The notes under the pieces: generated by a model
What the model was told of the DNA's origin: nothing
Databases searched by the model: none
Seen by the model: the letters and a program-made list of their open reading frames with translations, nothing else
Program-made: the position numbers and the translations under genes
Part shown: one piece after another, positions 47,280 through 56,150 of the stretch
Numbering within the stretch: the first letter of the stretch is position 1
How the letters are laid out: the number at the start of each line of letters is the position of its first letter
NCBI GenBank assembly: GCA_900544845.1
Contig: UQWV01000001.1
Coordinates: 1-64,000, forward strand
Origin: an uncultured Collinsella sp.
GTDB taxonomy: Bacteria; Actinomycetota; Coriobacteriia; Coriobacteriales; Coriobacteriaceae
DNA: 64,000 nucleotides
Direction: 5' to 3'

Positions 47280-48470
47280 GTGCAATATCGCGTTGACCCC
47301 AAAAGCGGCAACCGTATCTCGGCGTTGGGGCTGGGCTGCATGAGGTTTCCCGGTGCGCCGGGACGCCCGGATGCGAAGACTGCCGACGCCATCATCTCCC
47401 GTGCGGTGGAGCAGGGGATTAACTACCTGGACACGGCCTATCTCTATCCCGGCAACGAGGCGTGCGTGGGTGCGTCGCTTGAGCGCCTGGGCTTGCGCGA
47501 CCAGGTTTTGCTCGCAACCAAGCTGCCGCATGCTTCGTGCAAGTGCGCGGAGGATTTCGACCGGTTCTTCGACGAGCAACTGCGCCGCCTACGGACCGGC
47601 CATATCGACTATTATCTCATGCACAACATTACCTCGCCCGCCCAGTGGGAACGTGTGGTGGCGTTGGGCATCGAGGACTGGATCGCGCGTCAAAAGGCGG
47701 CGGGGCGCATTCGCCAGATTGGTTTTTCGTACCACGGCAGCGCAGCGGACTTTCTGACGATGCTCGATGCATATGAGTGGGACTTTTGCCAGATCCAGTA
47801 CAATTACGCCGGAGAGCGATATCAGGCGGGAACAGCGGGGCTCATGGCCGCCGCCGAGCGAGGCCTCGCGGTGTTTGTGATGGAGCCGCTGCTGGGCGGG
47901 CGTTTAGCGGGCAAGCTGCCGCCACGGGCCCGCGCTGTGCTCGATAGTGCCCGTGACCCGCATTTGCGCACTCCTGCCGCCTGGGGTCTTTCGTGGGTGT
48001 GGAACCATCCTCAGGTGACGATGCTGCTTTCGGGTATGACCGATACCGCGCAGGTGGATGAGAACGCGGTGTTGGCCGATCGGGCTCTGCCGGATTCGAT
48101 GACAGCTACTCAGCTCGATGCCATCGCGCACGTGCTGACGGAGTTTGAAAAATCGAATCGCGTGCCCTGCACGGGATGCGGCTACTGCATGCCATGTCCC
48201 AAGGGCATCAATATTCCCGGCTGCTTTGCCGCCTACAACGCAAGCTATGCGCACAGCTGGTTTACGGGTCTATCGCAGTACTTTACGGCGAGCGCGGTGC
48301 GCACAAGCGAGGCCAAGCTGGTGAGCAATTGCGTCAAGTGCGGCAAATGCGCGCGCCACTGCCCACAGCATATCGATATCCCCGAGCGTCTCGATGACGT
48401 GCGCCGACGTTTCCAGCCTGGCCCCGTGACGGCAGTGCTTAAGGCCTTCGGCAAAACGCGCTCCTCGTGA
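47280..48470 (+). CDS. Aldo/keto reductase with C-terminal 4Fe-4S ferredoxin domain
   Basis: 396 residues. Residues 1-270 are an aldo/keto reductase barrel (GLGCMRFPG, INYLDTAYLYPGNE with catalytic Asp/Tyr, KLPHAS with Lys). The C-terminus has two four-Cys clusters, CTGCGYCMPCPKGI and CVKCGKCARHCPQHI. This fusion is common in anaerobes and couples a ferredoxin-type electron path to carbonyl reduction. GTG start behind a purine-rich GGGAGGGGAGG. It is followed directly by a hairpin repeat. Confidence 0.9.
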   Translation: MQYRVDPKSGNRISALGLGCMRFPGAPGRPDAKTADAIISRAVEQGINYLDTAYLYPGNEACVGASLERLGLRDQVLLATKLPHASCKCAEDFDRFFDEQLRRLRTGHIDYYLMHNITSPAQWERVVALGIEDWIARQKAAGRIRQIGFSYHGSAADFLTMLDAYEWDFCQIQYNYAGERYQAGTAGLMAAAERGLAVFVMEPLLGGRLAGKLPPRARAVLDSARDPHLRTPAAWGLSWVWNHPQVTMLLSGMTDTAQVDENAVLADRALPDSMTATQLDAIAHVLTEFEKSNRVPCTGCGYCMPCPKGINIPGCFAAYNASYAHSWFTGLSQYFTASAVRTSEAKLVSNCVKCGKCARHCPQHIDIPERLDDVRRRFQPGPVTAVLKAFGKTRSS

Positions 48471-48474
48471 CCCT

Positions 48475-48545
48475 TTTATAACTTGCGGTGGAATAGTTCC
48501 TGTTTGCGGCAGAATAGGGCTTAAACAGGGACTATTCCACCGCAA
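48475..48545. repeat. Hairpin repeat, copy 1 (TTGCGGTGGAATA family)
   Basis: 23-nt arms (48483-48505 and 48523-48545) pair with one G-U; the 17-nt loop contains CAGAATAGGGC. The 5' side CTTTTATAACTTGCGGTGGAATA recurs at 49639-49661. It ends 5 nt before the next gene's AAGGGGG. Confidence 0.8.
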
Positions 48546-48560
48546 CTGAAGGGGGCTGTC

Positions 48561-49580
48561 GTGGGCCATCGGGATTCATGTAATGATTCGCGTGGGGTTC
48601 GTTGGGGCATTTTGGGCGCTGGGCACATTTCTCATCGATTTGCATCGTCGCTCAAGAAGGTCGACGGGGCACGGCTGGTGGCTGCGGCCGGTCGCACTCC
48701 TGCACATGTCGAGGAATTTTGCCGAGTGTTTTCGATCGATGCTGCGCATGGCCATGCCTCGGCCGACGATAGCGGCGATGCGGCTTATGACGCGCTGATT
48801 GCCGACCCCGATGTCGACGCAATCTACTTGGCTCTTCCGCATGGCATGCATACGCGTTGGGCCTGTCGCGCGCTGTGCGCCGGAAAGGCCGTGCTGTGCG
48901 AAAAGCCGGCCGTTTTGAGTGAGGAAGAGGCTCTCTCGATCGCCTCCACCTCTCGCGAGCGCGGCGTGCTGTTTATGGAGGCGATGAAGAATCGGTTTTG
49001 CCCGATGCGCACTCGCGTGAAAGACTTGCTTGCGTCGGGTGAGCTTGGCCGTATCGTCTCGATTGAAAGCGTGCAAAAGCTCGATTACGGCGAGTCTCCT
49101 TCGGGCTATCTGCTTGATCCGCTGCAGGGCGGCTGTCTATATGACATGGGCTGTTATGCGGTCGGTTGGTTTGAGGATTTGCTCGCGGGCGCGTGCGAGG
49201 TTTCGTCCCGTGAAGTTCGCTGGCGTGACGTATCAGGCGGCCGTGTCGATTGGGCCGACGAGATCCATATGAGCGTCGGCGGTATACCCATTCATATGGT
49301 GTGCGACGGCGAAGCAACATATGAAAGCCGCTTAACGATTGCCTGTGAGCGGGGCTCGTTGGAAATCGAGCGTCTTCATCGCCCCGAGCTCGCCCATGTG
49401 AAGTACTCCGACGGTCGAGCACTCGAAATCGATGCACCGTTTGAGGTCGATGATTTTTACGGTGAGGCATCGCATGCGACACAGCTCATTCAGGCGGGGA
49501 AACTCGAAAGCCCCATCATGTCCCTAGCCGCTACACAGCGCTGTGCGCACATCATCGATGCGATTCGCTTGAAACTTTAG
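48561..49580 (+). CDS. Gfo/Idh/MocA-family oxidoreductase (second)
   Basis: 339 residues from a GTG with AAGGGGG 5 nt upstream. Rossmann motif WGILGAGHISHRF near 15-27, VDAIYLALPHGMHTRWA, the EKP motif in AVLCEKPAVLSEE, and the central LLDPLQGGCLYDMGCYAVGW segment of dihydrodiol-dehydrogenase-like members. Only distantly similar to the one at 40039. It is bracketed by two copies of the same hairpin repeat. Substrate unknown. Confidence 0.86.
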   Translation: MGHRDSCNDSRGVRWGILGAGHISHRFASSLKKVDGARLVAAAGRTPAHVEEFCRVFSIDAAHGHASADDSGDAAYDALIADPDVDAIYLALPHGMHTRWACRALCAGKAVLCEKPAVLSEEEALSIASTSRERGVLFMEAMKNRFCPMRTRVKDLLASGELGRIVSIESVQKLDYGESPSGYLLDPLQGGCLYDMGCYAVGWFEDLLAGACEVSSREVRWRDVSGGRVDWADEIHMSVGGIPIHMVCDGEATYESRLTIACERGSLEIERLHRPELAHVKYSDGRALEIDAPFEVDDFYGEASHATQLIQAGKLESPIMSLAATQRCAHIIDAIRLKL

Positions 49581-49640
49581 GGCGTGGGGGCATGGCGCCA
49601 ACGCCTGGAATGCCTTGGAGGCCTTTGCCCCTGATGCCTC

Positions 49641-49712
49641 TTTTATAACTTGCGGTGGAATATGGTCTGTTTGCGCCAAAATAGGGCACCAATAGACCGT
49701 ATTTCACCGCAA
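49641..49712. repeat. Hairpin repeat, copy 2 (TTGCGGTGGAATA family)
   Basis: 19-nt arms (49650-49668 and 49694-49712) pair with two G-U pairs; the loop contains CAAAATAGGGC, like copy 1. Arms differ from copy 1 distally (TGGTCT versus GTTCCT) while pairing is kept, so structure is conserved over sequence. Confidence 0.8.
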
Positions 49713-49733
49713 CTGATGAAGAGGGAGTTGGAG

Positions 49734-50600
49734 ATGCTGACGATTGGGTGTCATCTTTCGACGACGAAGGGCTATCGGGCAATGGGGGAGACGGCGCTGT
49801 CCATTGGCGCCAATACCTTTGCGTTCTTTACGCGCAACCCGCGCGGCGGCAAGGCAAAAGAACTTGACATGGATGACGTGGCGGCTCTGCGCGAGCTTAT
49901 GGCGCAAAACGACTTTGGACCGCTGGTGGCGCATGCCCCGTATACCTACAACCCCTGTTCTGCCAAAGAGCGGGCACGCGAGTTTGCCTTGGAGGCAATG
50001 GCCGAGGACTTGCAGCGTCTGGAAGCACTGCCCGGCAACTACTACAACTTCCATCCCGGTGCGCATGTGGGACAGGGCTCCGACGTCGGCATTCAGATGA
50101 TTGTCGACACGCTGTGCCAGGTGATGTTTGAGGGGCAGCAGACGACGGTATTACTCGAGACCATGGCAGGCAAGGGCACCGAGGTGGGCCGTAGCTTTGA
50201 AGAACTGGCGTGCATTATCGAGGGCGTTGCCGCCAAGCGCCCAGAGCTGTCCGATAAGCTGGGCGTTTGTTTGGACACCTGCCATGTGAGCGATGCCGGC
50301 TACGACATCATCCATGATCTGGACGGCGTACTCGACGAGTTCGACCGCGTGGTGGGTATCGATCGCTTGCATGCCGTACACATCAACGATTCGAAGAACC
50401 CTTGTGGCGCCCATAAAGATCGTCACGAGTGCATCGGCAAGGGATACCTTGGCAGCGAGGAATTTGGTGGCGGTATGCAGGTTATGCAGAATATTGTATC
50501 GAATGGCCGTTTGCGTTCGCTGCCGTTTATTTTGGAGACTCCGAACGAACTTGCAGGTTATGCAGCTGAAATTAGACTATTAAGGTCATTGCAGCAGTAA
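49734..50600 (+). CDS. nfo: Endonuclease IV (AP endonuclease family 2)
   Basis: TIM-barrel tri-zinc AP endonuclease that cleaves DNA 5' of abasic sites; 288 residues, normal. Metal ligands and family motifs seen: [67 protein letters not shown] and ILETPNE. ATG 49734 has GAGGGAG 6 nt upstream; ATG 49716 would add six residues. It follows hairpin repeat copy 2. Confidence 0.95.
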   Translation: MLTIGCHLSTTKGYRAMGETALSIGANTFAFFTRNPRGGKAKELDMDDVAALRELMAQNDFGPLVAHAPYTYNPCSAKERAREFALEAMAEDLQRLEALPGNYYNFHPGAHVGQGSDVGIQMIVDTLCQVMFEGQQTTVLLETMAGKGTEVGRSFEELACIIEGVAAKRPELSDKLGVCLDTCHVSDAGYDIIHDLDGVLDEFDRVVGIDRLHAVHINDSKNPCGAHKDRHECIGKGYLGSEEFGGGMQVMQNIVSNGRLRSLPFILETPNELAGYAAEIRLLRSLQQ

Positions 50601-50662
50601 TGACTGTCACAAAGTAGAGTATTCCATTCACGTTATGGGTTTGTTTCAATCAGTTTTCTCAT

Positions 50663-50691
50663 TGCAGATTCGTAATTCCGGGTGCATAATA
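50663..50691 (+). promoter_or_regulatory. Promoter of the amino-acid ABC operon
   Basis: TTGCAG (50663-50668), 17-bp spacer, CATAAT (50686-50691); start codon 57 nt further on. Confidence 0.6.
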
Positions 50692-50747
50692 GCCAACAGT
50701 TTTTGCAGACCTCTGAATCAAACGAGGTCACCGGAAGGAGACTGATT

Positions 50748-51608
50748 ATGAAGCTGAAGAAGCTTGGCGCATTTGCCGCCACGGGTGCTATGGCACTCGC
50801 CCTTGCTCTGACGGGCTGCGGTTCGTCCAACGCCACCTCTGGTTCTGATGCCGGTTCCAGCAGCTCTGACGACGCTAAGGTCGAGAAGGTCGACGGCTCC
50901 AAGGAGTACGCGCTCGTCAAGGACGGCACGCTGACCGTCGGCACCTCTGCCGAGTACGCACCGTTTGAGTACAAGGATGACAACGGCGACTACCAGGGCT
51001 TTGACCTTGAGCTCATCAAGGCTATCGGTGACAAGCTGGGTCTGGATGTCGAGTACGTCAACAATGACTTTGACACGCTGGTTCCGGGCGTCGCTTCGGG
51101 CGCCAAGTATGACGTTTCCATCGCGGCTATCACCGACACGCCCGAGCGTGAGAAGGAAGTCACTTTCTCTGATTCCTACTACATGGACGATCAGGCTATC
51201 GTGACCAAGGTCGATAACACCGACATCACGGCCGACAACTACAGCGAGAAGCTCAACAACGCCGACGCTACCATCATCGTCCAGTCTGGCTCGACTGCCG
51301 AGGCCTTTGCCCAGGAGAACTTCCCCAAGGCCAAGATCGTCCCCTACAAGGACGCCACCGAGTGCTTCAGTGCCTTGCAGTCCGATAAGGGCGACGCCGT
51401 AGTCACCAACCGCTCCGTTGCGAGCCAGCTGACCGCCGAGCAGTTCAACACCTGCCAGACCATCAAGCAGATCAGCACCGGCGAGGAGTACGCCATCGCC
51501 ATCAACCAGGGCAACACCAAGCTCAAGGACGACATCAACCAGGCCATCAAGGACCTGACCGACGACGGTACCGTCGACGCCCTCATGGCTAAGTACAATA
51601 TCAAGTAA
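50748..51608 (+). CDS. Polar amino-acid ABC transporter, substrate-binding lipoprotein
   Basis: 286 residues, solute-binding family 3. Signal peptide with lipobox LALTGC (Cys24), a Ser/Asp-rich linker, then the binding domain: GTLTVGTSAEYAPFEYKDDNGDYQGFDLELIKAIGDKL and the Asp/Arg ligand region typical of amino-acid binders (ITDTPEREKEVTFSDSYY). AAGGAG lies 7 nt before the ATG. It heads an operon with a permease and an ATPase. Ligand not readable; Gln, Cys or another polar amino acid. Confidence 0.9.
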   Translation: MKLKKLGAFAATGAMALALALTGCGSSNATSGSDAGSSSSDDAKVEKVDGSKEYALVKDGTLTVGTSAEYAPFEYKDDNGDYQGFDLELIKAIGDKLGLDVEYVNNDFDTLVPGVASGAKYDVSIAAITDTPEREKEVTFSDSYYMDDQAIVTKVDNTDITADNYSEKLNNADATIIVQSGSTAEAFAQENFPKAKIVPYKDATECFSALQSDKGDAVVTNRSVASQLTAEQFNTCQTIKQISTGEEYAIAINQGNTKLKDDINQAIKDLTDDGTVDALMAKYNIK

Positions 51609-51630
51609 AATAACTACTTGATTGCGCGCG

Positions 51631-51661
51631 GGCCCTTTTCGTTTTGGCGGAAAGGGCCTTT
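51631..51661 (+). terminator. Hairpin between binding protein and permease genes
   Basis: GGCCCTTT (51631-51638) pairs with AAAGGGCC (51651-51658), then TTTGCG. Probably a partial terminator that sets a higher level of the binding protein. Confidence 0.5.
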
Positions 51662-51726
51662 GCGCTTCTCTTGACGGAGAGCGTTTCCGTCTCGTTTTGC
51701 CGGCAACTTCTACGATAGGAGCCACC

Positions 51727-53088
51727 TTGTCTCGACTGAACAAAGGGGCCGCGGAGCAGCGTTTTCCACTGCCCTCGATGCTCCAAAAGCTGGTCTGTGC
51801 CCTGGCTGTGGCGCTCGCCCTGGTATGCGCGGGGGCCTGCGTGCCCACGACCGCCCAGGCGCTTGAGACCGCAAAGATTACCGCCCGACCCAATACCGGT
51901 TCGGGTAGCGATGTGGTCGGCGGCACCGAGACGCGCATCACTTGGGAAGTTCAGGCCGATGCCGACGAGGAGCTGAGCGGTCTTTCGCTGACGTTTGTCG
52001 ACGGCACGACGTTTGGTACCGATGACACGCGATTGACGATGCTCTCGGGCGAGGACCTCATGGATCGTACGCCCATGAAGCCCACGTGCAAGGCTGACGG
52101 CCAGACGCTCAAGATTGACTTTGGCGAGACGGCGCCTGCCGGCGGCTATTTCCGCGTCGAGGTTTACGGTGTGACGTTTCCCGTCGAGGGCGGCGATGAG
52201 GCCTTTAGCGGCACCTATACGCTCGCCGACGGTTCGACCAAGAAGATCTCCAAGATTCCGTCGGTGGAGATCAAGGGAGTGACGGTCTTCGATAACTTCC
52301 TGGCTGACCTTAAAGAGCAGCCGTGGGTCGAGGCGTGGAACTCCAATATGTTCCTGCGCCTGTTCCTGAACCCGGTCATTTTGGTCCAGAGCCTGCCGAT
52401 CGTCTTCAAGGGCTTCCTTATGTCGCTCTCGATCGTGCTCGTGGCATTTCCGTTGGCCATTCCCTTTGGCTTTGCGCTGTCGCTCATGCGCATTTCCAAG
52501 TCGCGCATCCTTCGCTGCCTTGCCGGCATCTATGTGAATATCATCCGCGGCACGCCGGCGTTCTTGCAGATCTACATTGCGTTCTTTGGCTTGCCGCTGG
52601 CCGGTGTCAAAGTGGACGACTATGTGCTGGGTGTTATCGTCATGGCCATGAACTCGTCTGCGTACCTGTGCGAGATCTTCCGTGCCGGTATTCAGTCGAT
52701 CCCCAAGGGTCAAAACGAGGCTGCTCGCTCGCTGGGCATGAATGCCTTCCAGACGCTGCTCTATGTCATGATTCCGCAGACGTTCCGCAATGTTCTGCCT
52801 ACGCTGACCAGCGAGTTCATCCTGCTCTACAAGGACACGTCGCTGCTTGCCGCCGTGGGTGTCGTCGAGATCGTCATGAACGCCCGCACCATCGTGGCCA
52901 CGACGGGCTCCATCACGCCGTATGTGGTTGCCGCTCTGTTCTATCTGGTCATTACCCTGCCGCTTGCGCGCTTGGTGAGCGGTCTTGAGGCGAGGCTTTT
53001 GGGCACGGCCGAGACCAAGAAGAAGCGTCCCACCAAGAGCGCCGGACAGGTTGTCGCGACGCCCGCCGATCATATCGCCGGTCTGTAA
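51727..53088 (+). CDS. Amino-acid ABC permease with a large extracytoplasmic N-terminal domain
   Basis: 453 residues from a TTG start (TAGGAG at 5-6 nt). The C-terminal 220 residues are a HisM/GlnP-type permease with about five helices and the EAA segment GIQSIPKGQNEAARSLGMNAFQTLLYVMIPQ. The N-terminus is unusual: a signal-like helix (about 18-45, ending near AQALET) and then about 130 residues of polar beta-rich sequence before the first permease helix. ATG 51778 would remove the first 17 residues but has no ribosome-binding site. It may be an anchored domain that helps dock the binding protein. Followed 12 nt later by the ATPase gene. Confidence 0.83.
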   Translation: MSRLNKGAAEQRFPLPSMLQKLVCALAVALALVCAGACVPTTAQALETAKITARPNTGSGSDVVGGTETRITWEVQADADEELSGLSLTFVDGTTFGTDDTRLTMLSGEDLMDRTPMKPTCKADGQTLKIDFGETAPAGGYFRVEVYGVTFPVEGGDEAFSGTYTLADGSTKKISKIPSVEIKGVTVFDNFLADLKEQPWVEAWNSNMFLRLFLNPVILVQSLPIVFKGFLMSLSIVLVAFPLAIPFGFALSLMRISKSRILRCLAGIYVNIIRGTPAFLQIYIAFFGLPLAGVKVDDYVLGVIVMAMNSSAYLCEIFRAGIQSIPKGQNEAARSLGMNAFQTLLYVMIPQTFRNVLPTLTSEFILLYKDTSLLAAVGVVEIVMNARTIVATTGSITPYVVAALFYLVITLPLARLVSGLEARLLGTAETKKKRPTKSAGQVVATPADHIAGL

Positions 53089-53100
53089 GGAGGTCCTGTC

Positions 53101-53850
<750 letters not shown>

Positions 53851-53873
53851 CCGGTTGATGTAACTGCCGTTGC

Positions 53874-53913
53874 AAAAGAGCGGGGCTGGACTTGAATCCA
53901 GCCCCGCTCTTTT
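53874..53913. terminator. Bidirectional terminator after the amino-acid ABC operon
   Basis: Perfect 14-bp stem AGAGCGGGGCTGGA/TCCAGCCCCGCTCT with a 6-nt loop, an A run on the left and TTT on the right; it can serve the convergent flavodoxin gene as well. Confidence 0.85.
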
Positions 53914-53965
53914 GTAGGGATGGGGATGCGCTTTGATGCAGGCTCTCTTGGAGGCCCTGGGTTCG

Positions 53966-54385
53966 TTACGCGAGCTCGGCTCCGAGGGCCTTGCAAGCGG
54001 TCTCGCCCTCGTCGTCGGGCGCGTCGTAGCAGATGGTGGAGTCCACGACGTTGACGCCCGCCTCGTCGGCGTCCGCCTTCCAGTTGTCCATCCATTCGCC
54101 CTCGGCCCACGAATAAGAGCCAAAGAGGACGACCTTCTTGTCGCCGAGGGTCTCCTTGACCTCATCCCACATGGGCTGGAACTCATCGTATTCAAGCTCC
54201 TCGGAACCCATGGCGGGGCAGCCGAAGGCGAAGGCATCATATTCGGCGACCTTGTCGGCAGAGAAGTCGGCGCAGGAGATGACCTCTGCCTCGGCGCCGG
54301 CACCGGTTGCGCCCTCGGCAACGAAGTTTGCCATGGCCTCGGTGTTGCCTGTACCGCTCCAGTAGACGACTGCGATCTTGCTCAT
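53966..54385 (-). CDS. Flavodoxin
   Basis: FMN-binding electron carrier, 139 residues. The FMN-phosphate loop is WSGTGNTEAMA (residues 9-19), and the isoalloxazine-binding segments are FGCPAMGSEELE and FGSYSWAEGEWMD. GAAAGGA lies upstream of ATG 54385. It follows the DUF3793 gene in the same direction, a pairing often seen in Firmicutes and Coriobacteria and usually tied to iron or redox physiology. Confidence 0.93.
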   Translation of the reverse strand: MSKIAVVYWSGTGNTEAMANFVAEGATGAGAEAEVISCADFSADKVAEYDAFAFGCPAMGSEELEYDEFQPMWDEVKETLGDKKVVLFGSYSWAEGEWMDNWKADADEAGVNVVDSTICYDAPDDEGETACKALGAELA

Positions 54386-54431
54386 ATGTCTTCCTTTCGG
54401 TTGTGCGGCGTGCGGCCGCGTTTTGTATGCT

Positions 54432-55136
54432 CTATCGGGTTGCCTGGACAAGTTGTCCCAGAGTGCAGCCCTGTTGATAGATGTAGGTAAGGTATTGCGT
54501 GCATGCGCGATAGGAATCGAAGGTCGTGAGCGCCTGCTCAACGTTTGTGTATACCTTCCATGCGCCAAAGACCTTATAGTTTTCGCCGTGCTGGACGATA
54601 AACTGATGGACATCTTCGTAGGGATAGCCCAAAAAATAGCCAATTTCGTGGGGGAACTCGCACATGCACCCCGTATCGCAGTGCCTATTTCGCGCGAGCG
54701 CGCAGACGCTGCCGTCATAGGCGCTCTCTGCGGCATTGCTGCTTGCCAGCGTGATGCGCGCGGCGAGATGCACCAGGGACGCGGGCAGGTTGTGGACATC
54801 GTAACCTTCGGCGGCAAGCGCCGTCGTGGCGCGGGGGTCGGAGAGGTATCGCATGAGGTCTGCAGGGCGGTACACATAGATGAGCGCTCCGCAGGGGCGC
54901 CAGACCAAAACGCTCATATGGATCCCGAGTGGCTGGAGCTCGCGGTTGCATTGGGCTATGACGGCGAGCAGGCGAGAGCGTCGCTCTTCGATATGGGCGG
55001 CGCTGGGTTTTCCGTTTTGGTTGGCGTAAACGCCGGGATAGGTAAAGAGCGAAGCCGGCTTGATACCTGCGAGCGTAGGGGAGCAGTTGCGCACGACAGC
55101 CGTTTGGTATGTTGGGATGTCAATGGTTCGAGTCAC
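54432..55136 (-). CDS. DUF3793 family protein
   Basis: 234 residues from a GTG behind AAAAGGAG. The family pattern is visible: PTLAGIKPASLF near the N-terminus, VLVWRPCGALIYVYR, and C-terminal CMCEFPHEIGYFLGYPYEDVHQFIVQHGENYKVFGAWKVYTN...YRACTQYL. Function is unknown; the family co-occurs with flavodoxins, as here (46-nt gap). Several Cys and His could bind metal. Confidence 0.8.
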   Translation of the reverse strand: MTRTIDIPTYQTAVVRNCSPTLAGIKPASLFTYPGVYANQNGKPSAAHIEERRSRLLAVIAQCNRELQPLGIHMSVLVWRPCGALIYVYRPADLMRYLSDPRATTALAAEGYDVHNLPASLVHLAARITLASSNAAESAYDGSVCALARNRHCDTGCMCEFPHEIGYFLGYPYEDVHQFIVQHGENYKVFGAWKVYTNVEQALTTFDSYRACTQYLTYIYQQGCTLGQLVQATR

Positions 55137-55261
55137 GATGCTCCTTTTGGGTCCTTAGTTGTTAGCCTAGGAAAACTTATACACGAAAGTAAGCCTTGGT
55201 CAACTAAAAAGTTTGAAGAGGGAAACTAATTGACCGAACGGACATGATTTTGGGTTAAGAT

Positions 55262-55282
55262 GGGGACACCCCATGGGGGTAT
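55262..55282. promoter_or_regulatory. CsoR/RcnR-type operator candidate
   Basis: GGGGACACCCCATGGGGGTAT contains ACCCC-AT-GGGGGT, a G/C-tract dyad like those bound by CsoR-family copper or nickel sensors. It lies 33 nt before an HMA-domain gene and overlaps the region just after a possible -10 (TAAGAT, 55256-55261). Confidence 0.45.
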
Positions 55283-55314
55283 CTAGAAATTAGGGCTACT
55301 TGAAAGGGGAGCGC

Positions 55315-55698
55315 ATGAGTGACTTGCTCAACCCTGCGAATCTCATCGTGCTGGCCGTCATTGCCGTCGGCATGTTTTTTGGACTGCGTCGCATTGCCGC
55401 TTCGACACACGGGAAGAGTTGTTGCAGCGATGGTGCGAGCGGCAAGAAGGCCAAAAAGGTTGTTGTGGTGGATACCGATGCGTCACACTATCCCTATAGC
55501 GATGAGCTGCTCATCGGCGGCATGAGCTGTGACGGCTGCGCTCAGAACGTAGCCAATGCCCTCAATGCACTGGATGGCGCGTGGGCAACGGTGACGTATG
55601 CGGACCACACGGCACGCGTGCGCTCTAAGCAGCCGGTTGATCGTGGTGTCCTCGAGACGGCCGTGAAAGACGCGGGCTACTACGTCATGACGCTGTAA
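55315..55698 (+). CDS. Membrane-anchored heavy-metal-associated (HMA) domain protein
   Basis: 127 residues. An N-terminal membrane helix (about 8-26) and a basic linker with a CC pair (Cys36, Cys37) precede an HMA domain (about 62-127) with GGMSCDGC (Cys72, Cys75), the copper-binding GMxCxxC motif. GAAAGGGGA precedes the ATG. No P-type ATPase is adjacent. Probably binds Cu(I) or another soft metal and passes it on; the G/C-tract dyad upstream suggests metal-responsive control. Confidence 0.82.
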   Translation: MSDLLNPANLIVLAVIAVGMFFGLRRIAASTHGKSCCSDGASGKKAKKVVVVDTDASHYPYSDELLIGGMSCDGCAQNVANALNALDGAWATVTYADHTARVRSKQPVDRGVLETAVKDAGYYVMTL

Positions 55699-55724
55699 GC
55701 GTCGCTCTGGATGCGCTTCCTTGG

Positions 55725-56150
55725 CTAGGCTCGTCCGCGCAGTTCGATGTCTTGGATGTCGTCGAAGTCGATGGCGATGTCTCGGAGCTTGAGGAGCTTG
55801 AAGGCGGGGAGCGCCTCGTCGAGGATACCGGTGCGGCTGCGATAGCCGTATGTATCGTAATAGGTGACGCGCACCAAGTCGCCGCGTTTGAGGCCCTCGA
55901 GCTTTTGCGAAAGCTCGAGGGCTTTTTCTTCTGTGAGTTCGCATTTTGGCTCGGCGGTGATCTCTTGTTTACGCACGAGCTCGTAGTATCCCGTGAGGGC
56001 GGCAAAGGGCATAAACTGCGCGGCACGGCCGGCACGGACGGTGCCGTTGGCGGTGAGCTTTGGGTCGGCGGAGCGACGTCTTCCCTCGGGGTCCGCTAGG
56101 CGTTCAAAAGGTGTCGGTGGCCGCATCGGCTGTTGTTGGGACTTAGGCAC
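55725..56150 (-). CDS. YolD-like protein
   Basis: 141 residues. Typical YolD-family arrangement: RAAQFMPFAALTGYYELVRKQE at about 42-63, then a GDLVRVTYYDTYGYRSRTGILDEA beta segment. The GTG start lies inside the end of the polymerase gene (8-nt overlap), so the two are co-translated. YolD-like proteins accompany Y-family polymerases in Gram-positives; the exact role is unknown (UmuD-like accessory is one proposal). Confidence 0.83.
   Translation of the reverse strand: MPKSQQQPMRPPTPFERLADPEGRRRSADPKLTANGTVRAGRAAQFMPFAALTGYYELVRKQEITAEPKCELTEEKALELSQKLEGLKRGDLVRVTYYDTYGYRSRTGILDEALPAFKLLKLRDIAIDFDDIQDIELRGRA

Noticed and set aside
48561..49580. The hairpin-flanked oxidoreductase gene as a transposon
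   Set aside because: The two hairpin copies are in direct orientation, do not form terminal inverted repeats, and no transposase is present.
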